Assembly (NCBI RefSeq): GCF_900113185.1
Contig: NZ_FOZD01000001.1
Span: forward strand, 2,170,001-2,234,000
Length of the DNA stretch: 64,000 nt
From: Agromyces sp. CF514
GTDB taxonomy: Bacteria; Actinomycetota; Actinomycetes; Actinomycetales; Microbacteriaceae
Direction of reading: 5' to 3'
Positions within the stretch are counted from its first letter, which is position 1. Each line of letters starts with the position of its first letter. The position numbers and the translations under genes were made by a program. The notes beneath the pieces were generated by a model. It had not been told where the DNA came from and did no database searches. It was given only the letters and a program-made list of their open reading frames with translations. Positions 49,365 to 56,493 of this stretch are shown piece after piece.

Positions 49365-49830
49365 AGAGCAGGGTAGGCGGAAACCCAAAGCCGGCGCTTA
49401 GGCGGACACGGCATGGGATGTGATCCCCACGGTGGGGAGATCTTCGGTGATACGTGACTTGGCGGTCGCGGCTGACTTTACCGAACGAAGTAACGCCGGG
49501 TCTATAGGGGCTGACCCTTACCCGGCTGGTTGAGAGCTACGGGAGTCATGTTCGCTCATTCCTTCGGGAGACGTGATTGCTACACGAACCGGTAAGCGCA
49601 TAGGGCTGCGCGGCGCGGTTTAGGAACGGCTCAACCTTTATCGACTTGGTGGTCGATGGTGGCGCGATTGGCAACCTCCACGGTTCGAGGCCGTGGCGCG
49701 TACTGCGGAGGCGAGGTGGCACACGCGCCTCGGGACTGCTGCCCAAGTGCTCGCGGGATCGTATGCCCGCCTATGAGCCAAGCGTGGCAAGCGCCGAGGA
49801 CATTCCCGGGTTCGAATCCCGGCTGCTCTT
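49365..49830 (+). ncRNA. Large structured RNA candidate with tRNA-like T arm (tmRNA-like topology)
   Basis: No coding frame covers this stretch. A 7-bp closing helix joins AGAGCAG (49365-49371) to CTGCTCT (49823-49829). A perfect T arm (CCGGG-TTCGAAT-CCCGG) occupies 49806-49822. An inner helix pairs 49392-49399 (CGGCGCTT) with 49789-49796 and stacks on 49400-49405 with 49767-49772, with a small hairpin 49777-49788 between. Internal hairpins include 49424-49438, 49495-49526 (two-tier), a UUCG loop at 49561-49568, 49596-49611, 49640-49657, 49678-49696 and 49708-49731. This is the layout of tmRNA (acceptor, P2, T arm), though the G3-U70 alanine signal and a clear ALAA tag are missing and 466 nt is long. 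GOLLD/ROOL-type phage RNA is an alternative. The flanks 49266-49364 and 49831-49845 hold no gene. Confidence 0.5.
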
Positions 49831-49845
49831 GAGAAAGGAACGGTC

Positions 49846-50235
49846 ATGATCACGGTTCGTGAGTACAACGACAGCGGCGGCAACCCGCTCTACCCGGCCA
49901 TGTACTACACCATCCCGGGGACCGACGACTTCGAGCTCGTCACCCACTTCAACGACAGTGGCGGTTACGACTGGACGGATTGGGTCGCATGGTACTCGCC
50001 GACACGCCGGATGTACTTCGTCGCCAGCGGGTCCGGGTGCTCCTGCAACAGCCTGACCGACGACTATTACACCCTCGGCGATTTCGTCTCGTTTCACTCG
50101 AAGGAAACGTTGAAGGCCGACCTGGTTTCTTTCATCAACGACCGGTATGAGTACACCGACCTTCGCAATCGTCCGCGTCTTGACGACAATCTCGCGGCAA
50201 TCAACTCGTTCAAGTCGAATGCGGTGTCGTCGTGA
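49846..50235 (+). CDS. Phage hypothetical protein
   Basis: 129 residues, not recognised. It is rich in aromatic residues (NPLYPAMYYTIPGTDDFELV, GYDWTDWVAWYSPTRRMYFV) followed by a GSGCSCNS turn and a helical end, suggesting a small beta-rich domain. AAAGGA 8 nt before the ATG is a good ribosome site, so translation restarts here after the structured RNA. It overlaps the next gene by one base (TGATG). Confidence 0.65.
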   Translation: MITVREYNDSGGNPLYPAMYYTIPGTDDFELVTHFNDSGGYDWTDWVAWYSPTRRMYFVASGSGCSCNSLTDDYYTLGDFVSFHSKETLKADLVSFINDRYEYTDLRNRPRLDDNLAAINSFKSNAVSS

Positions 50236-50399
50236 TGGGTGACGACGTACGCCTCATGTTCGCTGCGGGTTGGACGGCGGCCCTTGTTGAGGCTGAGCGT
50301 CAGTGCCGGCGCATGTGGGATCCGTCTGGCGACGTAGTGCAGGCGACGTCGAGTGTGGAGCTGGTTGAGCTCCGAAACGCAGTAAGGAGCAAGTCATGA
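50235..50399 (+). CDS. 54-residue phage protein
   Basis: Unrecognised small helical protein (MGDDVRLMFAAGWTAALVEAERQ ... VELVELRNAVRSKS). It starts at the ATG in the TGATG overlap with the previous stop and overlaps the next gene by ATGA. This coupling on both sides is the main support. Confidence 0.55.
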   Translation: MGDDVRLMFAAGWTAALVEAERQCRRMWDPSGDVVQATSSVELVELRNAVRSKS

Positions 50400-50593
50400 G
50401 CACCTTGTCGACGGCTGGTCGTTGGACGCGTCAACCTGATGACCGGTACGACACGAAACATTTGCTCGACGACGCCTACACACCCGTACCCGATGAGGTG
50501 CGTGCTGCTGCTGAGGCTCGTGTGCGCAAGTTCGTCACCGAAGAAGCATCACTCGCGGAACTCTTCGCAATGCTCGGACTGGTGACGCCATGA
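50396..50593 (+). CDS. 65-residue phage protein
   Basis: Unrecognised; GRWTRQPDDRYDTKHLLDDAY at the start and a helical EVRAAAEARVRKFVTEEASLAELFAML end. AGGAG lies 8 bp before the ATG, with ATGA overlaps at both ends. Confidence 0.55.
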   Translation: MSTLSTAGRWTRQPDDRYDTKHLLDDAYTPVPDEVRAAAEARVRKFVTEEASLAELFAMLGLVTP

Positions 50594-50850
50594 CTCAGTT
50601 CAGCAGCGGGAAGCATGCCGACGTCATCACGCGAACGGGTCTGCCCATGCATCGACCACTCGCGAATCCAGCTAACCCGATCCTTGAGAACTACCGCGGC
50701 AACGAAGGACACTGGCCGATCGACGGCTACCTCCGTTCGCTTTCGCTCCACAACTCGTGGCAGTGGGAGAGCATCGCGAGGCAGGACGAAATTGAGCATG
50801 CTCGAGCGGTCATCCTGCGTCTCGTGAAGTTCATCGAGGGGGAGTCATGA
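50590..50850 (+). CDS. 86-residue phage protein
   Basis: Unrecognised, hydrophilic, with RSLSLHNSWQWESIARQDEIEHARAVILRLVKFIEGES as a helical C-terminal half. ATGA-coupled to both neighbours. No catalytic motif seen. Confidence 0.55.
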   Translation: MTQFSSGKHADVITRTGLPMHRPLANPANPILENYRGNEGHWPIDGYLRSLSLHNSWQWESIARQDEIEHARAVILRLVKFIEGES

Positions 50851-51185
50851 TGCCGTTTGATCTTCCGGGGATGCGTGCGATGCATTGGACGCAAGGCATG
50901 CAACCCGTCGAAAAGATGGCCGTCGAAAGTGTCGAAGAGATACGCATGCTCGAGGATGCGTACTCCGAAGACATGAAGTGTGAGGCGATCCACCGCGGCG
51001 ACTACAACCCGCGTTGCAGCGGCGATGTCGTGGCCATGTTTCAACGCTCATGCTCGAGCAAAGGTGAGCGCCCCATCTGCTCTCTTTCGGCCGAGTACGT
51101 CGACCGGACCATGGCTCTTCCCGCCTGCCTTTGCACTGAATGCCTCGGCTATGTGCGCGATCACTGGCGTATTCGGAACCTGTGA
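50847..51185 (+). CDS. Cysteine-rich phage protein
   Basis: 112 residues with six cysteines in the second half (CEAIHRG, RCSGD, SCSSKGERPICS, CLCTECLGYV), likely one structural zinc site. The fold is unknown. Overlaps neighbours by ATGA and TGATG. Confidence 0.55.
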   Translation: MMPFDLPGMRAMHWTQGMQPVEKMAVESVEEIRMLEDAYSEDMKCEAIHRGDYNPRCSGDVVAMFQRSCSSKGERPICSLSAEYVDRTMALPACLCTECLGYVRDHWRIRNL

Positions 51186-51337
51186 TGACGTCTGGTTTTT
51201 ACCGTTCGTGGGCGGACATTCAAGCCGACTGCCGTTGTGGTTGGTCGGGTGACACACAAATCTGCGACGACCTCGAAGACATGCGAGCCGTCTGGACATG
51301 CCCCGAATGCGGGCACGAACACGTGGAGGTGCAGTGA
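51185..51337 (+). CDS. 50-residue zinc-ribbon-like microprotein
   Basis: Two Cys pairs, CRCGWSG and TCPECGHEH, give a Cys4 or Cys3His zinc ribbon. TGATG coupling at both ends. Possibly a nucleic-acid or protein adaptor; no function known. Confidence 0.55.
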   Translation: MTSGFYRSWADIQADCRCGWSGDTQICDDLEDMRAVWTCPECGHEHVEVQ

Positions 51338-51504
51338 TGAATTGGTTGGTCAAACTGCGGCGAGGCGACTGGGAGACCGTTCTCTACGGCTTCAAGAGTC
51401 TGGACGAGGCCATTGCGAAACGTGTCGAGCTCAACAGCATCTACCAGACCGACGAGTACTACGTCGAAGCGTTCCAGATCGAGAAGGCAGGATCAGGCCG
51501 ATGA
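51337..51504 (+). CDS. 55-residue phage protein
   Basis: Unrecognised; NWLVKLRRGDWETVLYGFKSLDEAIAKRVELNSIYQ suggests a small alpha/beta fold. Starts in a TGATG overlap and ends in an ATGA overlap. Confidence 0.5.
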   Translation: MNWLVKLRRGDWETVLYGFKSLDEAIAKRVELNSIYQTDEYYVEAFQIEKAGSGR

Positions 51505-51689
51505 TCAAGACGATTGAGGAGTTGGAGCAAGAATCCGACGCACTCGAACAAATGATCCGCGAAACCGACGCTTCAATCGCCTACCACCAGGCAGAAGCAC
51601 TCAAAGAATCCGGCAACCGCATCGTCTTGCGGCAAGAACTCGACGCCGTCGAATCCGCACTCATCTCAGCGTTGGGTGAACCGTCATGA
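51501..51689 (+). CDS. 62-residue coiled-coil phage protein
   Basis: Almost wholly helical, with heptad-like IEELEQESDALEQMIRETDASIAYHQAEAL. ATGA overlaps at both ends. Function unknown. Confidence 0.5.
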   Translation: MIKTIEELEQESDALEQMIRETDASIAYHQAEALKESGNRIVLRQELDAVESALISALGEPS

Positions 51690-51868
51690 GACCGCTCATC
51701 TCAACCCTGTTCATCATGGCCGCGATCGTAATGATCGTGGCCATCGTTCTGTCCGCAGAAGCCGGAGACATTGTCGCGGTCCGTGTGTGGGCGTCACTAC
51801 TCCTCGCCCTCGCAGTCGCCCGGTCCATCGAAATCCTCCACGAAGAACGGGTCAGCGAGACACCTTGA
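51686..51868 (+). CDS. 60-residue two-TM phage membrane protein
   Basis: Two hydrophobic segments (ISTLFIMAAIVMIVAIVLS and VWASLLLALAVARSIEIL) and a short charged tail. It overlaps the next gene, which begins with TTG, by TTGA. Confidence 0.5.
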   Translation: MRPLISTLFIMAAIVMIVAIVLSAEAGDIVAVRVWASLLLALAVARSIEILHEERVSETP

Positions 51869-52047
51869 CCGAGTTCCACACCTACCGTTCCGGGCTGAAC
51901 GTGTACACCGTCTGCACCCTGTGTGGAGCGTACGCGATCGGCCCATTTCATCATTCATGCACGTCAGGCAGCCACCCACGATTCATGCGGGACTGCGCGT
52001 GCCGAGCTTGCGGGGAGTACCGCGCATGGATATCTGGGAACCAATAA
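51865..52047 (+). CDS. 60-residue zinc-knuckle protein with TTG start
   Basis: A TTG start is inferred from the TTGA overlap with the preceding stop, which mimics the ATGA coupling used throughout this operon. The product has CTLCGAYA and CACRACGEYR cysteine pairs, a likely Cys4 zinc site. It overlaps rusA by 22 bp. Confidence 0.45.
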   Translation: MTEFHTYRSGLNVYTVCTLCGAYAIGPFHHSCTSGSHPRFMRDCACRACGEYRAWISGNQ

Positions 52048-52409
52048 CGACCTTCATCATCCCCGGCAGACCCAAACCCAAAGGCCGGCCCCGCTTCACA
52101 CGCACAGGCCATGCGTACACGCCGCAGAGCACACGGGACGCCGAGAAGAACGTCATCGATCTCTTCGAACTCGCATGCCCACTCTGGGAACCCACGTTGG
52201 AAGACGTCCGACTCACCCTCGACGTCTGCTTCCAACACGGACGCGTCGCCGACCTCGACAACATCACCAAACTCATCGCCGACGCCCTCAACGGGTACGC
52301 GTGGGTAGACGACCGACAAATCCGAAAACTCGACATCACAGGGCACGAACACGCAGGCGACAGAGCCGGGGTTGTTGTGTCCATCGCCATCTACAAAGGG
52401 GAACGGTAA
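52026..52409 (+). CDS. rusA: RusA-family Holliday junction resolvase
   Basis: 127 residues, the normal RusA size. IPGRPKPKGRPRFTRTGHAYTP is the typical N-terminal strand. The catalytic aspartates lie in VADLDNITKLIADALNGYAWVDDRQI (the DxDN...DDxQ pattern). In phages it resolves recombination or replication junctions before packaging. The downstream YqaJ exonuclease suggests a recombination module. Confidence 0.9.
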   Translation: MDIWEPITTFIIPGRPKPKGRPRFTRTGHAYTPQSTRDAEKNVIDLFELACPLWEPTLEDVRLTLDVCFQHGRVADLDNITKLIADALNGYAWVDDRQIRKLDITGHEHAGDRAGVVVSIAIYKGER

Positions 52410-52585
52410 TGCGCAGAAAGGTAGTGCTCGAAGACGAGTACGGCGACCGGCAGACAGGCGTCGAACACCCCGCACGCATGTCCGACGAACCCGGCACCAT
52501 CACCGTCAACGGCACCAACTGGTACACCACCGTCTGGCACGCACACGGTTGGCGTGTCGTCTCCGCGGGGGAGTGGGAAGAGTGA
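52409..52585 (+). CDS. 58-residue phage protein
   Basis: Unrecognised; VNGTNWYTTVWHAHGWRVVSAGEW suggests a small beta sheet. It starts in a TAATG overlap with rusA and ends in a GTGA overlap with the WhiB gene. Confidence 0.5.
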   Translation: MRRKVVLEDEYGDRQTGVEHPARMSDEPGTITVNGTNWYTTVWHAHGWRVVSAGEWEE

Positions 52586-52842
52586 CACGCGTACATCTTC
52601 CTGACCCCGGCTTCCACCCCTGGATGACCGACGCCGAATGCACCCAATACGACCCCGACATGTGGTTCTCCCCAGACGGCGACCCACACACCGCACGACG
52701 CGCAAAAACCGTCTGCCAAACACGCTGCACCGTCCGCGAACAATGCCTCCAACACGCACTCAGCAACAACGAACAACACGGCATCTGGGGCGGCATGGAT
52801 GTTGACGAACGCCGCGCACTACGACGGAAGAAGACAGCATGA
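52582..52842 (+). CDS. WhiB-family iron-sulfur transcriptional regulator
   Basis: 86 residues. The four cluster cysteines are present (AECTQ, then VCQTRCTVREQC) with the downstream GIWGGMDVDERR turn and a basic tail (RRALRRKKTA), the full WhiB pattern. Phage-encoded WhiB proteins (as in mycobacteriophage TM4) can interfere with host WhiB2 and cause superinfection exclusion or septation defects; whether this one does is unknown. GTG start coupled to the preceding gene. Confidence 0.92.
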   Translation: MTRVHLPDPGFHPWMTDAECTQYDPDMWFSPDGDPHTARRAKTVCQTRCTVREQCLQHALSNNEQHGIWGGMDVDERRALRRKKTA

Positions 52843-52928
52843 CGTACGCGTACGGGTTCGAACCGCGCCGTGAACACTACCTCGACGACGAATCCTTCGA
52901 ACGTGCCGACGCAGACTACTGGGCCTGA
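52839..52928 (+). CDS. 29-residue phage microprotein
   Basis: Acidic/aromatic peptide (EHYLDDESFERADADYWA) starting in an ATGA overlap with the WhiB gene. Support is positional only. The following 35 bp carry GGAAGGA for the next gene. Confidence 0.35.
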   Translation: MTYAYGFEPRREHYLDDESFERADADYWA

Positions 52929-52963
52929 TACGACGCCGAAGAATCCAAACGGAAGGACTACCA

Positions 52964-53638
52964 GTGATCACGACTTACGCCGAGCTCGAGCAGGGCAGCG
53001 ACGAATGGTTGGCTGCCCGTTGTGGTCTACTCACCGCATCCACCATCGGACGCCTCATCACACCGTCAACGCTCAAGACCGCGGACAACGACACGTCACG
53101 CGGACTCACCCTCACACTCGCAGCCGAACGCATTACCGGTCACGTCGAATATGTGCACCCCACGTTGGACATGCAACGCGGCACAGAGGACGAACCCGAA
53201 GCCCGAGCCGTATACGCCGACCACAACGCACCCGTCCAAGAAATCGGGTTCGTCACACTCGAACAACACGGCTACACCATCGGCTACTCACCAGACGGGT
53301 ACGTGGGCGACGACGGGCTAATTGAGATCAAGTCCCGTAAGCCCGACAAGCACATTGCCCATGTTCTCGCAGGCAAACCACCGCTCTACAACATGGCCCA
53401 AATGCAGGCCGGCATGTACATCACCGGCCGTGAATGGTGCGACTACGTGTCGTTCAGCGGCGGACTCCCGTTGTGGGTGTCGCGCGTCTACCCCGAGCAG
53501 CGCTGGTACGACGCCATCGACACTGCCGCACGTGCGTTCGAGGAAAACGTGACCGCAATCGTCAACAACTTCACGAACGCCACCCAAGGTCTACCAATGA
53601 CCGAACGGCGACCCGAACTTGAGGAGATCCGATTCTGA
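52964..53638 (+). CDS. YqaJ-type viral recombinase exonuclease
   Basis: 224 residues. ELEQGSDEWLAARCGLLTASTIGRLI is the conserved start of the YqaJ/lambda exonuclease fold (the G-S-x-x-W-x-x-x-R-x-G...T-A-S motif). The active site follows: PDGYVGDDGLIEIKSRKP, where Asp and the E-x-K pair are the metal-binding residues, and PLYNMAQMQAGMYITG. It degrades one strand of double-stranded ends to start recombination. The GTG start follows GGAAGGA. It is coupled to the next gene by one base. Confidence 0.92.
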   Translation: MITTYAELEQGSDEWLAARCGLLTASTIGRLITPSTLKTADNDTSRGLTLTLAAERITGHVEYVHPTLDMQRGTEDEPEARAVYADHNAPVQEIGFVTLEQHGYTIGYSPDGYVGDDGLIEIKSRKPDKHIAHVLAGKPPLYNMAQMQAGMYITGREWCDYVSFSGGLPLWVSRVYPEQRWYDAIDTAARAFEENVTAIVNNFTNATQGLPMTERRPELEEIRF

Positions 53639-54180
53639 TGGACATCTCACGAACTGTTGAACCGCGCTCCGACCAGCTCAACTTCGACGACCTCGCAGTT
53701 GCATCAAAAACCGTCACCATCAGTGAAGCGCGACCCGGCACAGCAGAACAGCCCGTCGAACTCCACCTCGTCGAGTTCCCCGGACGACCCTACAAACCCG
53801 GCAAATCCATGCGACGCGTACTCATCCAGGCGTGGGGTGCAGAAGCATCCGTATACGTCGGACGCACCCTCGAACTCTACGGCGACCCAACCATCCGGTT
53901 CGGGAAAGACGCTGTCGGGGGCATCAGGATTCGCGCACTCAGTCACATCGACAAGCCGCTCACCGTGAATCTGACGGTGACCCGCGGACAACGGAAACCG
54001 TTCGTCGTTCAGCCGCTCACCGTCACACCCGTACGCGACTGGCTGGCGGAGCTCGAGCTCGCCGGGGGTGACGTCACAGCACTCGAAGCACTCGGCAAAG
54101 CAGCACGCACAGCAGGAGCGTCGGAAACGGTCGTCGACAAGATCCGTGCCGGCTACCAGAAAGCAAAGGACGGCGCATGA
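53638..54180 (+). CDS. Phage protein next to YqaJ, possible recombination partner
   Basis: 180 residues, family not recognised. The central part is beta-rich (MRRVLIQAWGAEASVYVGRTLELYGDPTIRFG, then GGIRIRALSHIDKPLTVNLTVTRGQRKPF) and could be an OB-like fold. The C-terminal third is helical. It occupies the position where a RecT-like annealase would normally follow the exonuclease, and no RecT is visible, so a recombination-mediator role is a reasonable but untested guess. It overlaps the methyltransferase gene by 4 bp. Confidence 0.6.
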   Translation: MDISRTVEPRSDQLNFDDLAVASKTVTISEARPGTAEQPVELHLVEFPGRPYKPGKSMRRVLIQAWGAEASVYVGRTLELYGDPTIRFGKDAVGGIRIRALSHIDKPLTVNLTVTRGQRKPFVVQPLTVTPVRDWLAELELAGGDVTALEALGKAARTAGASETVVDKIRAGYQKAKDGA

Positions 54181-54857
54181 GAATACTCGACCTGTTCTGC
54201 TGTGCAGGAGGAGCCGGCGTTGGGTATTCCCGCGCCGGCTTCGACGTTGTTGGCATCGATGTGAAACCTCAACGAAATTACCCGTTCGAGTTTCACCAGG
54301 CTGACGCGATCGAGTATCTGTCAGAGCACGGTCACGAGTTCGACGCAATCCACGCTTCACCCCCCTGCCAGCTGTACTCGATTACGAGCAATGCTCACAC
54401 CAACGAGCATCCTGATCTTGTCGGACCGACCAGGGAGGCACTTGTCGCGTCCGACAAACCGTACGTGATCGAGAACGTCGAGGGCGCACCACTAATGGAA
54501 CCGCTGTTGCTCTGCGCTAGCGAGTTCGGTCTTCGAGCCCCAGACGTGGATGGTGTCGAGCTCGCGCTGAAACGGCATCGACTGTTCGAGTCGAACGTGT
54601 GGCTCATGGGGGCCGGGGGTTGCCGCCACGACGGGACACAGATCGCAGGCTCGTACACGGGAAGTCGCCACCGGAAGCCGGAGCATCGAGACAACCCGGA
54701 GAGACGCGGCGGTTACACGCCCGCACTGACGGTGAGGCGCGAACTAATGGGTATCGACTGGATGAACGAACACGAGCTCGCCCAGGCAATCCCGCCCGCG
54801 TACACGGAGTTCATTGGGCACCAACTGATGACACACCTGATGGAGGTGGCCGCATGA
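54177..54857 (+). CDS. DNA (cytosine-5) methyltransferase, short phage form
   Basis: 226 residues, shorter than typical. Motif I is LDLFCCAGGAGVGYSRAG, motif IV with the catalytic cysteine is IHASPPCQLYS, motif VI is IENVEGAP and motif VIII is KRHRLFES. The target-recognition part is short, and the C-terminal motifs IX-X are reduced to TPALTVRRELMGIDWM and AIPPAY. It probably protects phage DNA from host restriction; no cognate endonuclease is adjacent. Confidence 0.92.
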   Translation: MRILDLFCCAGGAGVGYSRAGFDVVGIDVKPQRNYPFEFHQADAIEYLSEHGHEFDAIHASPPCQLYSITSNAHTNEHPDLVGPTREALVASDKPYVIENVEGAPLMEPLLLCASEFGLRAPDVDGVELALKRHRLFESNVWLMGAGGCRHDGTQIAGSYTGSRHRKPEHRDNPERRGGYTPALTVRRELMGIDWMNEHELAQAIPPAYTEFIGHQLMTHLMEVAA

Positions 54858-54943
54858 CCGAATGTGTGAAATGCCGCGACTGGGGCAAGTACGAGACCCA
54901 CGCCGATCACTGGCCGCCCGCAAGCGAGTCGCCGCATGACTGA
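54854..54943 (+). CDS. 29-residue phage microprotein
   Basis: MTECVKCRDWGKYETHADHWPP contains one Cys pair and two His, a possible zinc knuckle. ATGA-coupled to the methyltransferase. Confidence 0.4.
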   Translation: MTECVKCRDWGKYETHADHWPPASESPHD

Positions 54944-55061
54944 CTTCTTCTTAACGTCGGAGGATTGCGCGCGTTGTGGTTCTCATGCCGGAAGCGCACA
55001 CGTTTTCTGCCACCCATGCGTGATCGAGGGGCAAGAGTTTCACATGCTGACAAGGAGGTGA
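54936..55061 (+). CDS. 41-residue zinc-knuckle microprotein
   Basis: CARCGSH and FCHPCVIEG form a Cys4 pattern. It overlaps the previous microprotein by 8 bp; its 3' end carries the AAGGAGGT ribosome site of the next gene. Confidence 0.45.
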   Translation: MTDFFLTSEDCARCGSHAGSAHVFCHPCVIEGQEFHMLTRR

Positions 55062-55065
55062 GTTA

Positions 55066-55788
55066 GTGCCGAAAGATGATCGCCTGTATGGAAGGTTCAC
55101 ACTCGATTTCGCTGATTCGCCGAAGATTGCCCCCCTGTCAGACATCGCGTTTCGGACCCTGGTCGAGATGACTTTGCATTCACGGCGCATGTTGGATGAC
55201 GGGTTCGTTGACGCGCGCATTGTGGCAAAGAAGTGGAAGAAGAAAGCGGTCGATGAACTGTGTATCAACGACACAGAAAAGCCGTCACTGATTCGTGTCG
55301 ATGGCGGATTTCGCATCCACGACTTCGCCGAGCATCAGCAGACCCGCGCGGATATTGACAAGAAGCGGGAGGCGGGTCGTGCGGGTGGTCTAGCACGTGC
55401 TCAAGCACATGCTAAGGCGGATGCTCAAGCACCTTCCAAGCTATTAACAGAGACAGAGACAGAGACACCTTCTTCTACGAAGAAGGAGAACACTCCCGCT
55501 TCGCGGGGGTCACGGTTGGATCCTTCATGGCTTCCCTCTGCTGACGATGTAGCGAAAATCAAGAGCGAGTGCCCGGACGTTGACCCTCAACGCGAGCATG
55601 CGGTGTTTGTCGATTACTGGGTGGCTGTTCCTGGCACGAAGGGCATCAAACGGGACTGGTCGGCGACGTGGCGGAATTGGATGCGTCGGAAGCAGTCGGA
55701 TTCGTCGGGTCGTCGTCCGTCGCCGTCTGAGAAGGCTCGTCGGACTGTGATGTTGGCAACAGATTTGGTAGGGGAGTTGGAAGCATGA
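55066..55788 (+). CDS. Phage replication-initiation-like protein
   Basis: 240 residues. The N-terminal half looks winged-helix-like (SDIAFRTLVEMTLHSRRMLDDGFVDARIVAKKWKKKAVDEL). A hydrophilic linker follows (residues about 105-150). The C-terminal region with FVDYWVAVPGTKGIKRDWSATWRNWMRRK is the F-x-x-Y-W...K-x-D-W-x-x-T-W-x-N-W motif of DnaT/DnaD-like replication proteins. It probably binds the phage origin or loads helicase. GTG start after a perfect AAGGAGG. Confidence 0.78.
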   Translation: MPKDDRLYGRFTLDFADSPKIAPLSDIAFRTLVEMTLHSRRMLDDGFVDARIVAKKWKKKAVDELCINDTEKPSLIRVDGGFRIHDFAEHQQTRADIDKKREAGRAGGLARAQAHAKADAQAPSKLLTETETETPSSTKKENTPASRGSRLDPSWLPSADDVAKIKSECPDVDPQREHAVFVDYWVAVPGTKGIKRDWSATWRNWMRRKQSDSSGRRPSPSEKARRTVMLATDLVGELEA

Positions 55789-56201
55789 CGTATTTCGGGA
55801 AGAAAGCGGTGCTCGAGTTCAGGCTCTCATGGCCGCAATCGTCAAACCGCTTCGACAACTTCTGCCGATTGGAAGCGACGGATCGGGCGTCGGGTATGCG
55901 CGTGTTCGAAGCGGAGTTCACAGCGGAAGAGTTCGCGGGCTTGATGAGTAATCGGGGGGCGAAGGTGGAGGCTGATCTGCTTTCGGATGGCCGGTATTCG
56001 CGCGTCTCTCAGCAATACGTGCACGAGGCGGTCCCGTTGCCGAAGGAGTTCGTTAGACATCTTGGCCGGCAGCCCAGCGACGAGATGATCGCTTGGGCTG
56101 AGAGGGCTTCCGATGGGTGGGAGGGCTCCAATTGGTCTCGTCATAACTTCGGGTGGTCGCTGACTGTTTACAGATACAAGGCGGCTGATGAACAGGCATG
56201 A
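55785..56201 (+). CDS. Phage hypothetical protein
   Basis: 138 residues, unrecognised. It begins with a beta-rich part (VLEFRLSWPQSSNRFDNFCRLEATDRASGMRVFEAEF) and has an amphipathic C-terminus. ATGA overlap with the replication protein and 14-bp overlap with the next gene. Confidence 0.55.
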   Translation: MTYFGKKAVLEFRLSWPQSSNRFDNFCRLEATDRASGMRVFEAEFTAEEFAGLMSNRGAKVEADLLSDGRYSRVSQQYVHEAVPLPKEFVRHLGRQPSDEMIAWAERASDGWEGSNWSRHNFGWSLTVYRYKAADEQA

Positions 56202-56493
56202 GGTTGCGAAGGTGTTGGCGAAGATCCAGCTGGGCGACAACCGGCAGGTTGACGAGCTTGTGTTGAACGAGTGGGCGGACACGATCGGGCACCTCGACTT
56301 CGCTGATGCGATTGCTGGTGTCCGTATGCACCGTCAGGAGTCTGCGGCGTGGATTATGCCGGCGCATGTGATTGCGAACGCTCACCGTGCACGTAGGGAC
56401 CGGTTGCCGTTGAACGCTGTTGAGGCGTCGTCTCGTGAATGCAGCACGCATGCGGGGTATCCGTTGCCGTGTCTCAGATGCGAGGCAATCTGA
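56188..56493 (+). CDS. Phage replication-module protein with C-terminal Cys/His cluster
   Basis: 101 residues. NRHEVAKVLAKIQLGDNRQVDELVLNEWADTIGHLDFADAI followed by AAWIMPAHVIANAHRARR resembles small proteins that follow the replication protein in many actinophages and are thought to be helicase-loader-like. The tail CSTHAGYPLPCLRCEA could bind zinc. Function inferred from position only. Confidence 0.6.
   Translation: MNRHEVAKVLAKIQLGDNRQVDELVLNEWADTIGHLDFADAIAGVRMHRQESAAWIMPAHVIANAHRARRDRLPLNAVEASSRECSTHAGYPLPCLRCEAI

Noticed and set aside
49416-49530. Tag-peptide reading frame in the tmRNA-like region
   Set aside because: A frame beginning GCG GCT GAC and ending at a TGA near 49530 exists, but it does not end in ALAA-type residues and overlaps a strong hairpin, so no tag is assigned.
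49678-49696. Hairpin with loop TTCGAGG read as a tRNA-Ser(CGA) anticodon arm
   Set aside because: The loop has T33 and CGA, but the next T arm is about 110 nt away and no acceptor pairing frames it, so it is treated as a local hairpin of the larger RNA.
49806-49830. T arm CCGGG-TTCGAAT-CCCGG read as an ordinary tRNA ending at 49830
   Set aside because: No anticodon arm with T33 and no 5' acceptor strand were found within 110 nt upstream, for class I or class II geometry. The only matching acceptor strand is 452 nt upstream, which fits a tmRNA-like or other large RNA.
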